NCBI GenBank assembly: GCA_029262575.1
Contig: JAJCZC010000026.1
Coordinates: 29,389-93,388, forward strand
Direction: 5' to 3'
DNA length: 64,000 nucleotides
Source: Candidatus Babelota bacterium
GTDB taxonomy: Bacteria; Babelota; Babeliae; Babelales; Vermiphilaceae
Part shown: piece after piece, positions 53,902 to 62,327 of the stretch
Layout of the letters: every line of letters begins with the position of its first letter
Numbering within the stretch: position 1 is the first letter of the stretch
Notes under the pieces: generated by a model
What the model was told of the DNA's origin: nothing
The model's database searches: none
Seen by the model: only the letters and a program-made list of their open reading frames with translations
Position numbers and translations under genes: made by a program

Positions 53902-56900
53902 TTATTCTTCCATCTGCTCCGATGATGTTTCCGGCATAACACCATGCTCGTATTGTTGCCCTTGATAGTTGACCATTACGCGAATTGGCAATGCCAATTT
54001 AATGTTCCTATCTTTAAACAATTTTACGATTTGCAGTCTGATGTCACTCGAAATATTCCACTGATCTAAAGTATAATTTGAACTCACATAGCCACGCAAC
54101 ATAAATTCAAATCCATTGGCACCAAAGTTATCTAAACGTACAATTGGCTTTGGATTTTTTAACACATAAGGACTCGCATCCAACAAACGCTCAAAGAGCT
54201 CTTTCGCCTGTACTGGATCCTCAGAATATGCTATCTGTACATGTATATCATTGAACGCAATAAAGCCACGTATATAGTTCCAGTTAATAATCGTGTGGTT
54301 TGTAACATATGAATTAGGCACGATAACCATGGTACTATTTTTTCTTCTTAAAACAACTGAACGAGGTGTAATTTTTCGCACTACACCAGTTGCTTCATCA
54401 TCAATCTTGATAAAATCACCAATCTTAATGGGACGCTGCACCAACAAAATAAAATAGGCAAAAAAATCGGCGGCAGGATCTTTAATAATAAAACCAAGAC
54501 CAAATAATAAAGCACCAAGTATAACATTTATTTGCACGCCTAAATCGGCTTCATTAAGACCAAGTAAAATTGCAATCAACATCACCAAATAACGCATTAG
54601 GCTGTTGACCGTATTTTGCACACCAGAATCGACGAGCAACACATCAAATATGCGACTTAACACAAATCGCTTAATTGCAATCGCAGCAAGAAAACCCGCA
54701 ATAACAAAAAACATAATTTGCAAAACAGAAAAAACCGAAAGCGGATTGTTGGTATCAGAAAATAATGGCGTTTTGAGCCATTCTTTTATATCAGCAAATT
54801 CGTTAATTTTGGTGAGCTGATCTGGCCATTGCCAAATTTTGGCAACAACGATGGCTCCTACAAAAACGAATGTCATCAAAATGCCAATGATCGAAACTCC
54901 GTACCAAGTTTTGGCTGAGGGAAAACGTTCTTTGACTACCTCTTGTTCAGAGTAAAAGAAAAACGACGATGACCAACCTTTCACCAAACCATGTAACCAA
55001 AACAATGCCCCAATCAATAAAAGTGTATATACAACCCGTGAAAGAATGAATAAAACAAGGCGACCAAAACCCACATATGGATTCATCATGACAATAATAG
55101 TGATCAAAACAACTAAAATGAAATAGTAGTAATGATCAACTTTATCTCTAATCAAAATCCACATATCGTTCGTGCGAGGTATAAAGCTGAGCACTAGCTC
55201 TTTGGTGAGCATAAAAATAGCAGAAATTTGCAAAATAATAATATTAAGTGCTTTTAAAATATTTGGCAGTTCCGACTTAGGGTAGTTGGTCAAAATGAAT
55301 GCTTCACGAAAAAAGAAGATAACGATAGTGGCATATAACAATGTGGAAAGACAACTGACAAAACGCGCAATATATTCTTTGCCAATAAATAGATAGTTAT
55401 GTTCAGCATTTCGTGCTATGAAATAATGTACATAACGATTAGCTAAATATAATAACAATGGTATCGAAATGAGATAGAAAATGATATATGGGTATGGATC
55501 GGGAATAACATAATAATTCAACAATAGGAACAATGAAGCCCATAATGCAATTAATAAAAAATAACCTGCCATAAAATTGAGCAAATCACCCAAAAATAAA
55601 AACTGTCTTGGAAAACTCCTGCCTTTGCCCAAACGATAAAAAGTTTCTCGCAAGCCCGGCAACATAATCCATATAATAATTATAAATATAAACCAAAGAA
55701 TGGCATAACCAATGAAATATGCAAAACTAAATTGCTCATTGAACAACCCTTTGATCTTATACACTAACGATGTCGCATCAAAATGCGTGATATATATCCA
55801 TACATCATTAACAAAGGTTTCAATATCAGAAAATATATTTTTAACTCCCTGCCACGAAATTGCATCTTCTGGACGATCCCAAATAATGCTTCGTGAGGAT
55901 GCTCGTAATTCTTCAATAGTAAATCTAACCTGCTGTTCAGTCTTGAGCAATTTTAAGACAGTATCATTATAAATACCGCGAATAGTATTCAATTTTTTCA
56001 CTTGCTGTCGAACAACAGTTTCAGCTTCATTAAGTATTTCAAGCGCCTGTGTGTATTCCTTCAAGTTATTTTTAAATACGCCATCTTTTTGCTCTAAAAT
56101 CTCTTGCCGTTTTTGGCCAATATTATCCAATGCTTTTTTTGCTATGCTAAGCTGCGCCTCCACAAGAGACTTTCTATTTTCCAACTGCGAAAGATCTGCA
56201 GTAATATCCGAAAGCTTTACTTCATATTTTTTAATCTCTTCAAATATTTTTTCTTCTGAGGCAAATTTTTTTGCATATATTTTATAAAATGAGGATTTTA
56301 TATCAGTTTCAATGCGCTCATGAAGCCATGTTTGATCTTTTAAATCAATTTGAGCATCTAAATCTTCTAACTTTCGCTGTTCAAGAGCAAAGAGTTCATT
56401 TGCACGTGCAACATTTAAAAAAGCAAAATATGAAGCAATCGATTGCTTGGGAAAGATTAACCACTCATCCAATTCTTCGGTGAGTGGAATGTTATACTGC
56501 TTGCTTAACGAAGATAGAATGTCTCGTTTTTCAGCAATCTGACGCTTGATTTCTTCTTTTTGAGGCTCATACTTATCAATTTTTGCTGCATTTAATTCCT
56601 GTCGTTTTTTTTCAAGCTCATCACGAGCAAAAGCAACGTCAGCTTCGCTTATGCGAATCGATGATTGCTTAATACGTGCAAAAACTTCCTGAAGAATCTT
56701 AAGCTGCTGCCGTTCAATATCCATTTTAGCATGCAACAATTTCATACGGATGTTCAGAATTTGAAGCTGAAACTCATCCACCTCTTTTTTGGTGCCTAAT
56801 AACGCATACTCCAAATTTATTAATTCACGTTTTTGCTGAACACTCAAATCAAAAGATTCTTCTATCTTTTGATTTGATTTTTCTTGCTCATCTCTTTTTT

Positions 56901-57498
56901 CATTGTATTGTTGCACAAGTGCTGCAGCCGCTTGTTCACGACTTTTAATTTCAGTCTGAGTGTTTGCTTCTTTTTGGTGCAATAATTCAACTGAAGCCTT
57001 TTTGGCATCAATTTTTTCTTTAATTTGGCGCAATTCCTCAAACGAAAACTCTATGCGCTCACTAATCGCAAGTTCTTGACGATATTTGCTTAAATCAGGA
57101 TCTTTAAAATAATCTTCTAATAGTTGAATCAAATCTCGATATACATTCACCAAGCGCTCAAGGGCTTGACGATAATCTTTTAAAGCTTGATAGCGATCAT
57201 TTAAATCAACCAGTTTTTGAGAATAAAATTCGTTTTCGGGTTCATTTTCAAGATCTGCTTTAGTCTTTGCAATATCATCTTTGATCTCTTGCAGCAATGC
57301 ATCAATTTTTTGATCTTGTATTGCAGCGTCCTTATTGAGAGCCTCAAACTCCCCTTTGACGTTAACCAACTCTTGTTCTTTTGCCTCTAACTTCGAAATG
57401 AAAAATTTATCAGTTTTCAAAAAACCGGCTGCATAGTCTACATTCGGCATGAACAAAGAAACTAAACAGCTCAATAAAAAAATAAATCTCATCATCAT
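53902..57498 (-). CDS. Large MscS-family mechanosensitive channel with coiled-coil periplasmic domain
   Basis: 1,198 residues. A signal peptide ends near DYAAG. Residues ~30-540 are almost continuous charged coiled coil, as in the periplasmic part of MscK-type proteins. About ten membrane helices follow (from ~600). The MscS core is near the C-terminus (about 940-1175): the pore helix region VILGALLFGLGFIIKDPAAD, then QRPIKIGDFIKI, the beta domain VVRKITPRSVVLRRKNSTMV with VPNSYV, and the C-terminal RLQIVKLFKDRNIKLALP. It protects against osmotic shock. Its start overlaps the RecO-like gene by 4 bases. No neighbouring terminator was seen at its 3' end. Confidence 0.92.
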   Translation of the reverse strand: MMMRFIFLLSCLVSLFMPNVDYAAGFLKTDKFFISKLEAKEQELVNVKGEFEALNKDAAIQDQKIDALLQEIKDDIAKTKADLENEPENEFYSQKLVDLNDRYQALKDYRQALERLVNVYRDLIQLLEDYFKDPDLSKYRQELAISERIEFSFEELRQIKEKIDAKKASVELLHQKEANTQTEIKSREQAAAALVQQYNEKRDEQEKSNQKIEESFDLSVQQKRELINLEYALLGTKKEVDEFQLQILNIRMKLLHAKMDIERQQLKILQEVFARIKQSSIRISEADVAFARDELEKKRQELNAAKIDKYEPQKEEIKRQIAEKRDILSSLSKQYNIPLTEELDEWLIFPKQSIASYFAFLNVARANELFALEQRKLEDLDAQIDLKDQTWLHERIETDIKSSFYKIYAKKFASEEKIFEEIKKYEVKLSDITADLSQLENRKSLVEAQLSIAKKALDNIGQKRQEILEQKDGVFKNNLKEYTQALEILNEAETVVRQQVKKLNTIRGIYNDTVLKLLKTEQQVRFTIEELRASSRSIIWDRPEDAISWQGVKNIFSDIETFVNDVWIYITHFDATSLVYKIKGLFNEQFSFAYFIGYAILWFIFIIIIWIMLPGLRETFYRLGKGRSFPRQFLFLGDLLNFMAGYFLLIALWASLFLLLNYYVIPDPYPYIIFYLISIPLLLYLANRYVHYFIARNAEHNYLFIGKEYIARFVSCLSTLLYATIVIFFFREAFILTNYPKSELPNILKALNIIILQISAIFMLTKELVLSFIPRTNDMWILIRDKVDHYYYFILVVLITIIVMMNPYVGFGRLVLFILSRVVYTLLLIGALFWLHGLVKGWSSSFFFYSEQEVVKERFPSAKTWYGVSIIGILMTFVFVGAIVVAKIWQWPDQLTKINEFADIKEWLKTPLFSDTNNPLSVFSVLQIMFFVIAGFLAAIAIKRFVLSRIFDVLLVDSGVQNTVNSLMRYLVMLIAILLGLNEADLGVQINVILGALLFGLGFIIKDPAADFFAYFILLVQRPIKIGDFIKIDDEATGVVRKITPRSVVLRRKNSTMVIVPNSYVTNHTIINWNYIRGFIAFNDIHVQIAYSEDPVQAKELFERLLDASPYVLKNPKPIVRLDNFGANGFEFMLRGYVSSNYTLDQWNISSDIRLQIVKLFKDRNIKLALPIRVMVNYQGQQYEHGVMPETSSEQMEE

Positions 57499-58070
57499 CG
57501 GATCTCATCTAAAAAATGAATTGTTTTAAACTGTTGCACAGATGTATGCACTCTTATACATTGATATAACCATCTGGAGATATTTTTTTCAATGCTTGCA
57601 TCAATTTTTATAGCAATAACCTGCTCCAATGGTTTTTGTGCCAATGCGTGCAAATAGGAACTTGATAGCATTGCATCTTCTGGATATAAATCAAGAAATG
57701 CCAAAAGTACACACAAAATGCGTATCTTTTGGTTGCCATCAAATTGTCGATATCTATAAACAAACATCAACAGATCATACAATTTGTTTGGCCCGCTATC
57801 TTGAATCGTAAAGTGATAACACATTTCCAATATATAATGCAAAAAAAGCATATCATGACGCGCGAGCCCGAGTGGCATATCAATAATCTCAACATTATCT
57901 AAAATATACCATTGCTGTTTTTGTCTAAGCTCATAATGCAAAACTGTGCCAGCACTTAATGCATCGTACATTACAATAGCACTAATACGGCCCAAAGTTT
58001 TATCCAAAAGAGCGCACGTATTTTTCTTTGGTGCAAAATGTTTCAAAACAATACCAGTATGCGTATTCAT
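57495..58070 (-). CDS. RecO-like DNA repair protein (tentative)
   Basis: 191 residues. The N-terminal part (GIVLKHFAPKKNTCALLDKT, then GRISAIV and strands to ~60) has the OB-fold layout of RecO. The second part (LHYILEMCYHF, KLYDLLMFVYRY, KIRILCVLLAFLDLYPED) matches the helical domain that in RecO reads 'yll-El...lf.LL...l...F...LL...G'. The zinc finger found in some RecO proteins is absent and the length is short (usually ~240). RecO loads RecA with RecR. Confidence is moderate because no motif is diagnostic. The downstream MscS gene overlaps it by 4 bases. Confidence 0.5.
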   Translation of the reverse strand: MNTHTGIVLKHFAPKKNTCALLDKTLGRISAIVMYDALSAGTVLHYELRQKQQWYILDNVEIIDMPLGLARHDMLFLHYILEMCYHFTIQDSGPNKLYDLLMFVYRYRQFDGNQKIRILCVLLAFLDLYPEDAMLSSSYLHALAQKPLEQVIAIKIDASIEKNISRWLYQCIRVHTSVQQFKTIHFLDEIR

Positions 58071-58239
58071 TAATTTTCTTTATTAATTTAATTAAAGATA
58101 ACAGATCACATATTAGCTTAACCAGTTGACACAACAGAAGCTAGTAATTTTTTGCAAAACCTCAAACTCAAAATTGTTGATTCTTATATGAGATTTACCC
58201 TAGCATAAAAAAAGAATTATGAAATAAAGGAAACTCCTC

Positions 58240-59910
58240 ATGAAAAAAATAAAATACTCTCGTCTATATTTATTCTTTGTACTTTATACAACGGCACTCA
58301 GTGCACGTTGTTATGAAACACCACAATTGACTATTGTTTTAGTTATCGATCAATTTGCTTATCGCAATTTAGAAAAAGTACGCGCCTATCTAAAAGGTGG
58401 CCTGCGCTTTTTTGCCGAAGAAAGCATCTATTATACCCAAGCACATGTGCCTTATGCATGGCCTGCAACGGGGCCAGGACACACAACTATCAACACCGGA
58501 ACTTTGCCCAACATGCATGGCATCATTAATAACTCTTGGGCAAATAAAAAAGAAAATTACCAGTACATAAAATGTGATGATGATAGCGCGAAAAACGCAG
58601 CAGTATTTGGCCCAACTGGTTTATTGGATTATGGCAAATCGCCCCATTTCATTATGACTGATGGCATTTCTGACCAACTCATGCTGCAAAAAGAACAACA
58701 TAAGCACTATAAAGTATTTGCCATTGGGGGCAAAAGCCGCTCTGCAATTGGTGCAGCAAATAAGTTAGGCAAAGCAATTTGGCTCGATCCACAACATGGC
58801 ATGTTCACTTCCAGTAAAGCTTATTTTAATACACTGCCGTCATGGCTATGCAATTTCAATCAACGCAAAAAAATGAAAAACCAAAAATATACGTGGCACC
58901 TACAACATGGTTGTTTGCCATGTGCCTATAAATTTAGGCATGCAAACAATTATAAAGGCGCAAAAGACAACACTTCTATGATTGGCAAAACATTTTGCAT
59001 GAACTCTGCAAATGATCAATACAAAGAATTTATTCAAACACCACAGGCAAATCAATTGGTTTTTGATGCCGCCCTTGCCTGCTTAAATGAGCATTTTTGC
59101 AAAGACGATCCTAATGAAAAAATGATGTTATGGGTATTGCCAAGCGCACTGGATAAAATTGGTCATGCCTATGGTCCCGATAGTCTCGAAATGATTGACA
59201 TGATATATCATTTGGATCGACAAATAAAAAAATTCATCGATTGCGTACATCGTAAAACAAGAAAACAAAATATATTGTGGGTGGTAACTTCCGATCATGG
59301 CGTAAGCCCAATCCCTGAGCAAGTACAACAAGAGGATTACACAAGTGCACGCCGCATTTTAGGACCCGAAGTTATCAAAAAGCTTAATGCCCACTTAAAA
59401 ACAATCTTTGATATCGATAATGTCGGTATCTATTTTAATGGCACACAATTATATGTGAATGACCCACTTTTAGCATCTCTAAAAAAAGAGAAGCGCAAAG
59501 CTGTCAAAAAAGAAATTAAAACATTTATGTGCAATCAACCAGGCATTAAAAACATATGGTCTTTTAATAAATTGCAAAAACTCTATCTTGAGCCAGGGTC
59601 AATCGAGTCTTATTTTAAAAATCAACTCTTCAAGGGCAGAAGCGCAAGCTTTATTGTACAACCATACCCATATGTTTATGTAAGCAAACATGAAAAAGGC
59701 ATCGGGCATCGCAGCCCATATGATTATGACACACATATCCCACTCATGATATATCGGAGAAATCATCATCAACGCAAACAAATTCATGAAAAAGTATATT
59801 TAACACAAATTGCCCCAACACTATCGCATATATTAGGGACACCAAAGCCTTCTGCCTGTACCGCACCTATCTTACCGGGTATTATATGGCAAGCTGATCC
59901 CTGTTTTTAA
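58240..59910 (+). CDS. Exported alkaline phosphatase-superfamily enzyme (PafA/NPP-like)
   Basis: 556 residues with a signal peptide (YLFFVLYTTALSARC). The metal and nucleophile signature is intact: Asp37 in VLVIDQF, the Thr77 nucleophile in ATGPGHTT, then NTGTLPNMHGIINNSW, DKIGHAYGPDS (metal Asp/His), TSDHGVSP (Asp-His) and the last ligand in GIGHRSPYDYDTHIPLMIY. A phosphomonoesterase or phosphodiesterase working in the periplasm, probably with two zinc ions, is expected from the family; PafA-type enzymes release phosphate from many esters. AAAGGA is 8 bases before ATG. It stands alone, divergent from the RecO-like gene. Confidence 0.93.
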   Translation: MKKIKYSRLYLFFVLYTTALSARCYETPQLTIVLVIDQFAYRNLEKVRAYLKGGLRFFAEESIYYTQAHVPYAWPATGPGHTTINTGTLPNMHGIINNSWANKKENYQYIKCDDDSAKNAAVFGPTGLLDYGKSPHFIMTDGISDQLMLQKEQHKHYKVFAIGGKSRSAIGAANKLGKAIWLDPQHGMFTSSKAYFNTLPSWLCNFNQRKKMKNQKYTWHLQHGCLPCAYKFRHANNYKGAKDNTSMIGKTFCMNSANDQYKEFIQTPQANQLVFDAALACLNEHFCKDDPNEKMMLWVLPSALDKIGHAYGPDSLEMIDMIYHLDRQIKKFIDCVHRKTRKQNILWVVTSDHGVSPIPEQVQQEDYTSARRILGPEVIKKLNAHLKTIFDIDNVGIYFNGTQLYVNDPLLASLKKEKRKAVKKEIKTFMCNQPGIKNIWSFNKLQKLYLEPGSIESYFKNQLFKGRSASFIVQPYPYVYVSKHEKGIGHRSPYDYDTHIPLMIYRRNHHQRKQIHEKVYLTQIAPTLSHILGTPKPSACTAPILPGIIWQADPCF

Positions 59911-59953
59911 CATTTAAAACAAAGATTAGTTTATCTGTTTTAAATGTTAAAAA
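59904..59953. repeat. Perfect 18-bp inverted repeat at the phosphatase gene end
   Basis: TTTTTAACATTTAAAACA (59904-59921) and TGTTTTAAATGTTAAAAA (59936-59953) are exact reverse complements with 14 bases between; the left arm includes the stop codon. No T-run follows, so it is either a weak terminator-like stem or an operator for the 60071 gene, whose start is 118 bases away. Confidence 0.75.
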
Positions 59954-60070
59954 CGCCTCTATAGAGTGAATACAAAGAATTTATACCTTGTAATTATGAA
60001 CAAACCTGCTATAATTACACATAGAAACGAATTCAAAAATTAGTTATGTATCTTATGGATAGGTATAAAT

Positions 60071-61402
60071 ATGAGATTATATATAAAAAAACACTTAGTT
60101 GCCTCTTTTTTTGCTATATTAGCCTGTTTTAACTGCAATGCAGCTCAGCAACATATAGCATCACTCAAGGAACTCTGCTCAGTCACAATTGCTCAACAGG
60201 TGAAAAAAGAAGCCGCACAAATCGCAAACGCCTCTTCTGAACAAGAAGCCAGATCACTGCTGGTTAAAACTGAAGATGAAATTCCTCCAACTTGGATGCC
60301 TACAATTGTCGATATCACCGGCTTACAATGGCAACAAAAACAAATCAAACAAGCAACGCCTATAAAACGAGACATTAAAATTGATCCCAATGGAAAAAGG
60401 ATTTTCACACATCAAGCACTGAAAGATTTTTGCAAAAAAAGTCAGAATGCAGAAATTGTCGATTTAACTTTTGGCTATGAAAGTGACAACGGAACGCGCC
60501 ATATTTATGCAACTCGTCGGGATGGAAAAACGTATGTTCTCGACGCAGAAAATGACCAATATATCGAAACCTTTAACGCGCCAAAACCACAACCTAAAAA
60601 ACTATTGGATCCTGTAAAGGCATCACTGAAATATGCCAATAGAAGCCTTCATGCACAAGCGAATGAATCACATGTTAATCTTACATGCAATGGCAATATT
60701 TTAGATCAAATCACCCTCCCAAACACACGTGGTGGCAATCCAACATACGCAACGAGTTTGGTATTAGAAATATATAAAAATTCACCCCATCTATTTATTG
60801 GTACTAATAACGGTAAATTATTGCGAGCATGCATTTCTCAAACAAGTTTAACTGAATTAGTTACACTCAAACGTGGCCCAAGAAAAGATTCAGGGCACAA
60901 AAACCCAATTAAAGAAATTTTAATTACCCCAAACAAAAAACATATCACCACAACATCTACCCACACATTTCGTCGTGGCCCCATAACACCGAGTTCAAAA
61001 AACGACGTCATTATAAAACTCAATTTTGGCAAAAGTCATATGCACAGCACAAGCTCTAGTACGGGCGACATAGTTTCTGGAGGATACGGTGAACACATTA
61101 CGGTTCAGAATAAATATTTACAAAATAAGCAAACAGAAAAAATCCAAGGGTTTCCAACTTCAATACTAACAAGTCCATTGGGTAAACATGCACTTGTGGG
61201 AACAAGTGCCGGAGATGTTCATCTTATTACACATCCTCATGAACAAGCTCCTACACTTGAAAAACTACGCAATGCCCTGGTATCACAAAAGATCAAAAAG
61301 AAATGCCTACATGCTAGTCCTAATACGAAAAAGCGTCTTCGCTTAATCGAAAATGTTGTGAAAGAAAACAAGAACAAAAAGCAAAGAAATAATTTTAATT
61401 AA
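60071..61402 (+). CDS. Exported beta-propeller-like protein
   Basis: 443 residues with a signal peptide (VASFFAILACFNCNAA). A helical N-terminal part is followed by strand-rich repeats such as VDLTFGYESDNGTRHIYATRR, LVLEIYKNSPHLFIGTNNGKLL, IKEILITPNKKHITTTSTHTF and TSILTSPLGKHALVGTSAGDVHLI, each a WD40/PQQ-like blade. The ~35-residue tail is very basic (KKRLRLIENVVKENKNKKQ). It resembles in design the 37572-38768 protein. GGATAGG lies before ATG. Its last 8 bases overlap the convergent RING gene. Confidence 0.65.
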   Translation: MRLYIKKHLVASFFAILACFNCNAAQQHIASLKELCSVTIAQQVKKEAAQIANASSEQEARSLLVKTEDEIPPTWMPTIVDITGLQWQQKQIKQATPIKRDIKIDPNGKRIFTHQALKDFCKKSQNAEIVDLTFGYESDNGTRHIYATRRDGKTYVLDAENDQYIETFNAPKPQPKKLLDPVKASLKYANRSLHAQANESHVNLTCNGNILDQITLPNTRGGNPTYATSLVLEIYKNSPHLFIGTNNGKLLRACISQTSLTELVTLKRGPRKDSGHKNPIKEILITPNKKHITTTSTHTFRRGPITPSSKNDVIIKLNFGKSHMHSTSSSTGDIVSGGYGEHITVQNKYLQNKQTEKIQGFPTSILTSPLGKHALVGTSAGDVHLITHPHEQAPTLEKLRNALVSQKIKKKCLHASPNTKKRLRLIENVVKENKNKKQRNNFN

Positions 61403-62153
61403 CCGCTAAGTTGCAAAGCGGGCATACATTTTGCTGCGCCAACCATGCTTGCACACATTGCTCATGAAACACATGCGCACAAGGCAACGCATAAGCATTT
61501 TGCTCGATATCATCTAAGCAAATAATACATTCTGGAATATGCGGCACTTGTGGCGCTTCGGCCTGTGCAGGCTGGTCTTGTTGATGCACAAATTGATGCG
61601 CAAGATCAATCATTTGGCGATCGTCTTGATTAATTTGAATCATACAGTTAGGACAACCATTTTGATTATATTGGTGCATTGCTGGATACAAACAATCAAG
61701 ATGAAATTGATGCTCGCCTGCTTGGCAATGTAATGTTACCACATGTGGCCATTCCTGCTCACAATCATCTAAGCAAATTGAACATTCAATATATTCAATA
61801 ACTTCAGGTATATCCTCAGGAATAACAACGTCACCATCATTAAGCACAATCAACACATGCTCTAAGCTTTCAGCCGAAAAATTCGATTTACATGTTGGGC
61901 AATTCAAGCTATTTTGTTGCTGCAAATAAGTATTCATGCATGCACTATGAGTAACATGCAATTGGCCATCACAATTGATAGCAATAATATTTTGGGCATT
62001 ATCTTGAATAACCTCATCACACACACCACACATTACCTGATGAATTTGGTCAACCATTGCAATCTCTTGCTCGGCTGGCCAGATATATAAAATTGATTGA
62101 TTCAATAAAGAAGAAAAGGTCACCAAAAGAGCCAATAATGTTTCTTTAATCAT
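61395..62153 (-). CDS. Exported protein with three RING-finger domains (putative E3 ubiquitin ligase)
   Basis: 252 residues. An N-terminal hydrophobic segment (ETLLALLVTFSSLLNQSILYI) probably directs export. Three cross-brace zinc domains follow. RING1: C42, C45, C61, H66, H69, C72, C85, C88. RING2: C124, C127, C143, H148, H151, C154, C167, C170. RING3: C209, C212, C225, H227, H230, C233, C244, C247, a textbook RING-H2 ending CPLCN. RING-H2 fingers recruit ubiquitin-charged E2 enzymes in eukaryotes; bacteria have no ubiquitin, so a host target is inferred. The linkers are Gln/Asp-rich. The gene is single, with its promoter region unresolved. Confidence 0.88.
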   Translation of the reverse strand: MIKETLLALLVTFSSLLNQSILYIWPAEQEIAMVDQIHQVMCGVCDEVIQDNAQNIIAINCDGQLHVTHSACMNTYLQQQNSLNCPTCKSNFSAESLEHVLIVLNDGDVVIPEDIPEVIEYIECSICLDDCEQEWPHVVTLHCQAGEHQFHLDCLYPAMHQYNQNGCPNCMIQINQDDRQMIDLAHQFVHQQDQPAQAEAPQVPHIPECIICLDDIEQNAYALPCAHVFHEQCVQAWLAQQNVCPLCNLAVN

Positions 62154-62266
62154 AATAAACCTCCAAAAAATATAACAATGCCATTTTTAACAATCTTAAA
62201 GGCTCACCAGTTTTTAATCAAATGGCCCCACAAAAGGACTCATCGAATGATTACAAATAGAACAAC

Positions 62267-62304
62267 AAAATTTGGGTGATTCTCGATTGAATCACCCAAA
62301 TTTT
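62267..62304 (-). terminator. Rho-independent terminator of the beta-helix gene
   Basis: AAAATTTGGGTGATTC and GAATCACCCAAATTTT are exact reverse complements with the loop TCGATT, 24 bases after the stop codon of the 62328 gene. A/T ends on both sides. Confidence 0.88.
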
Positions 62305-62327
62305 ATGCATATAAACTATGTGGTAGA

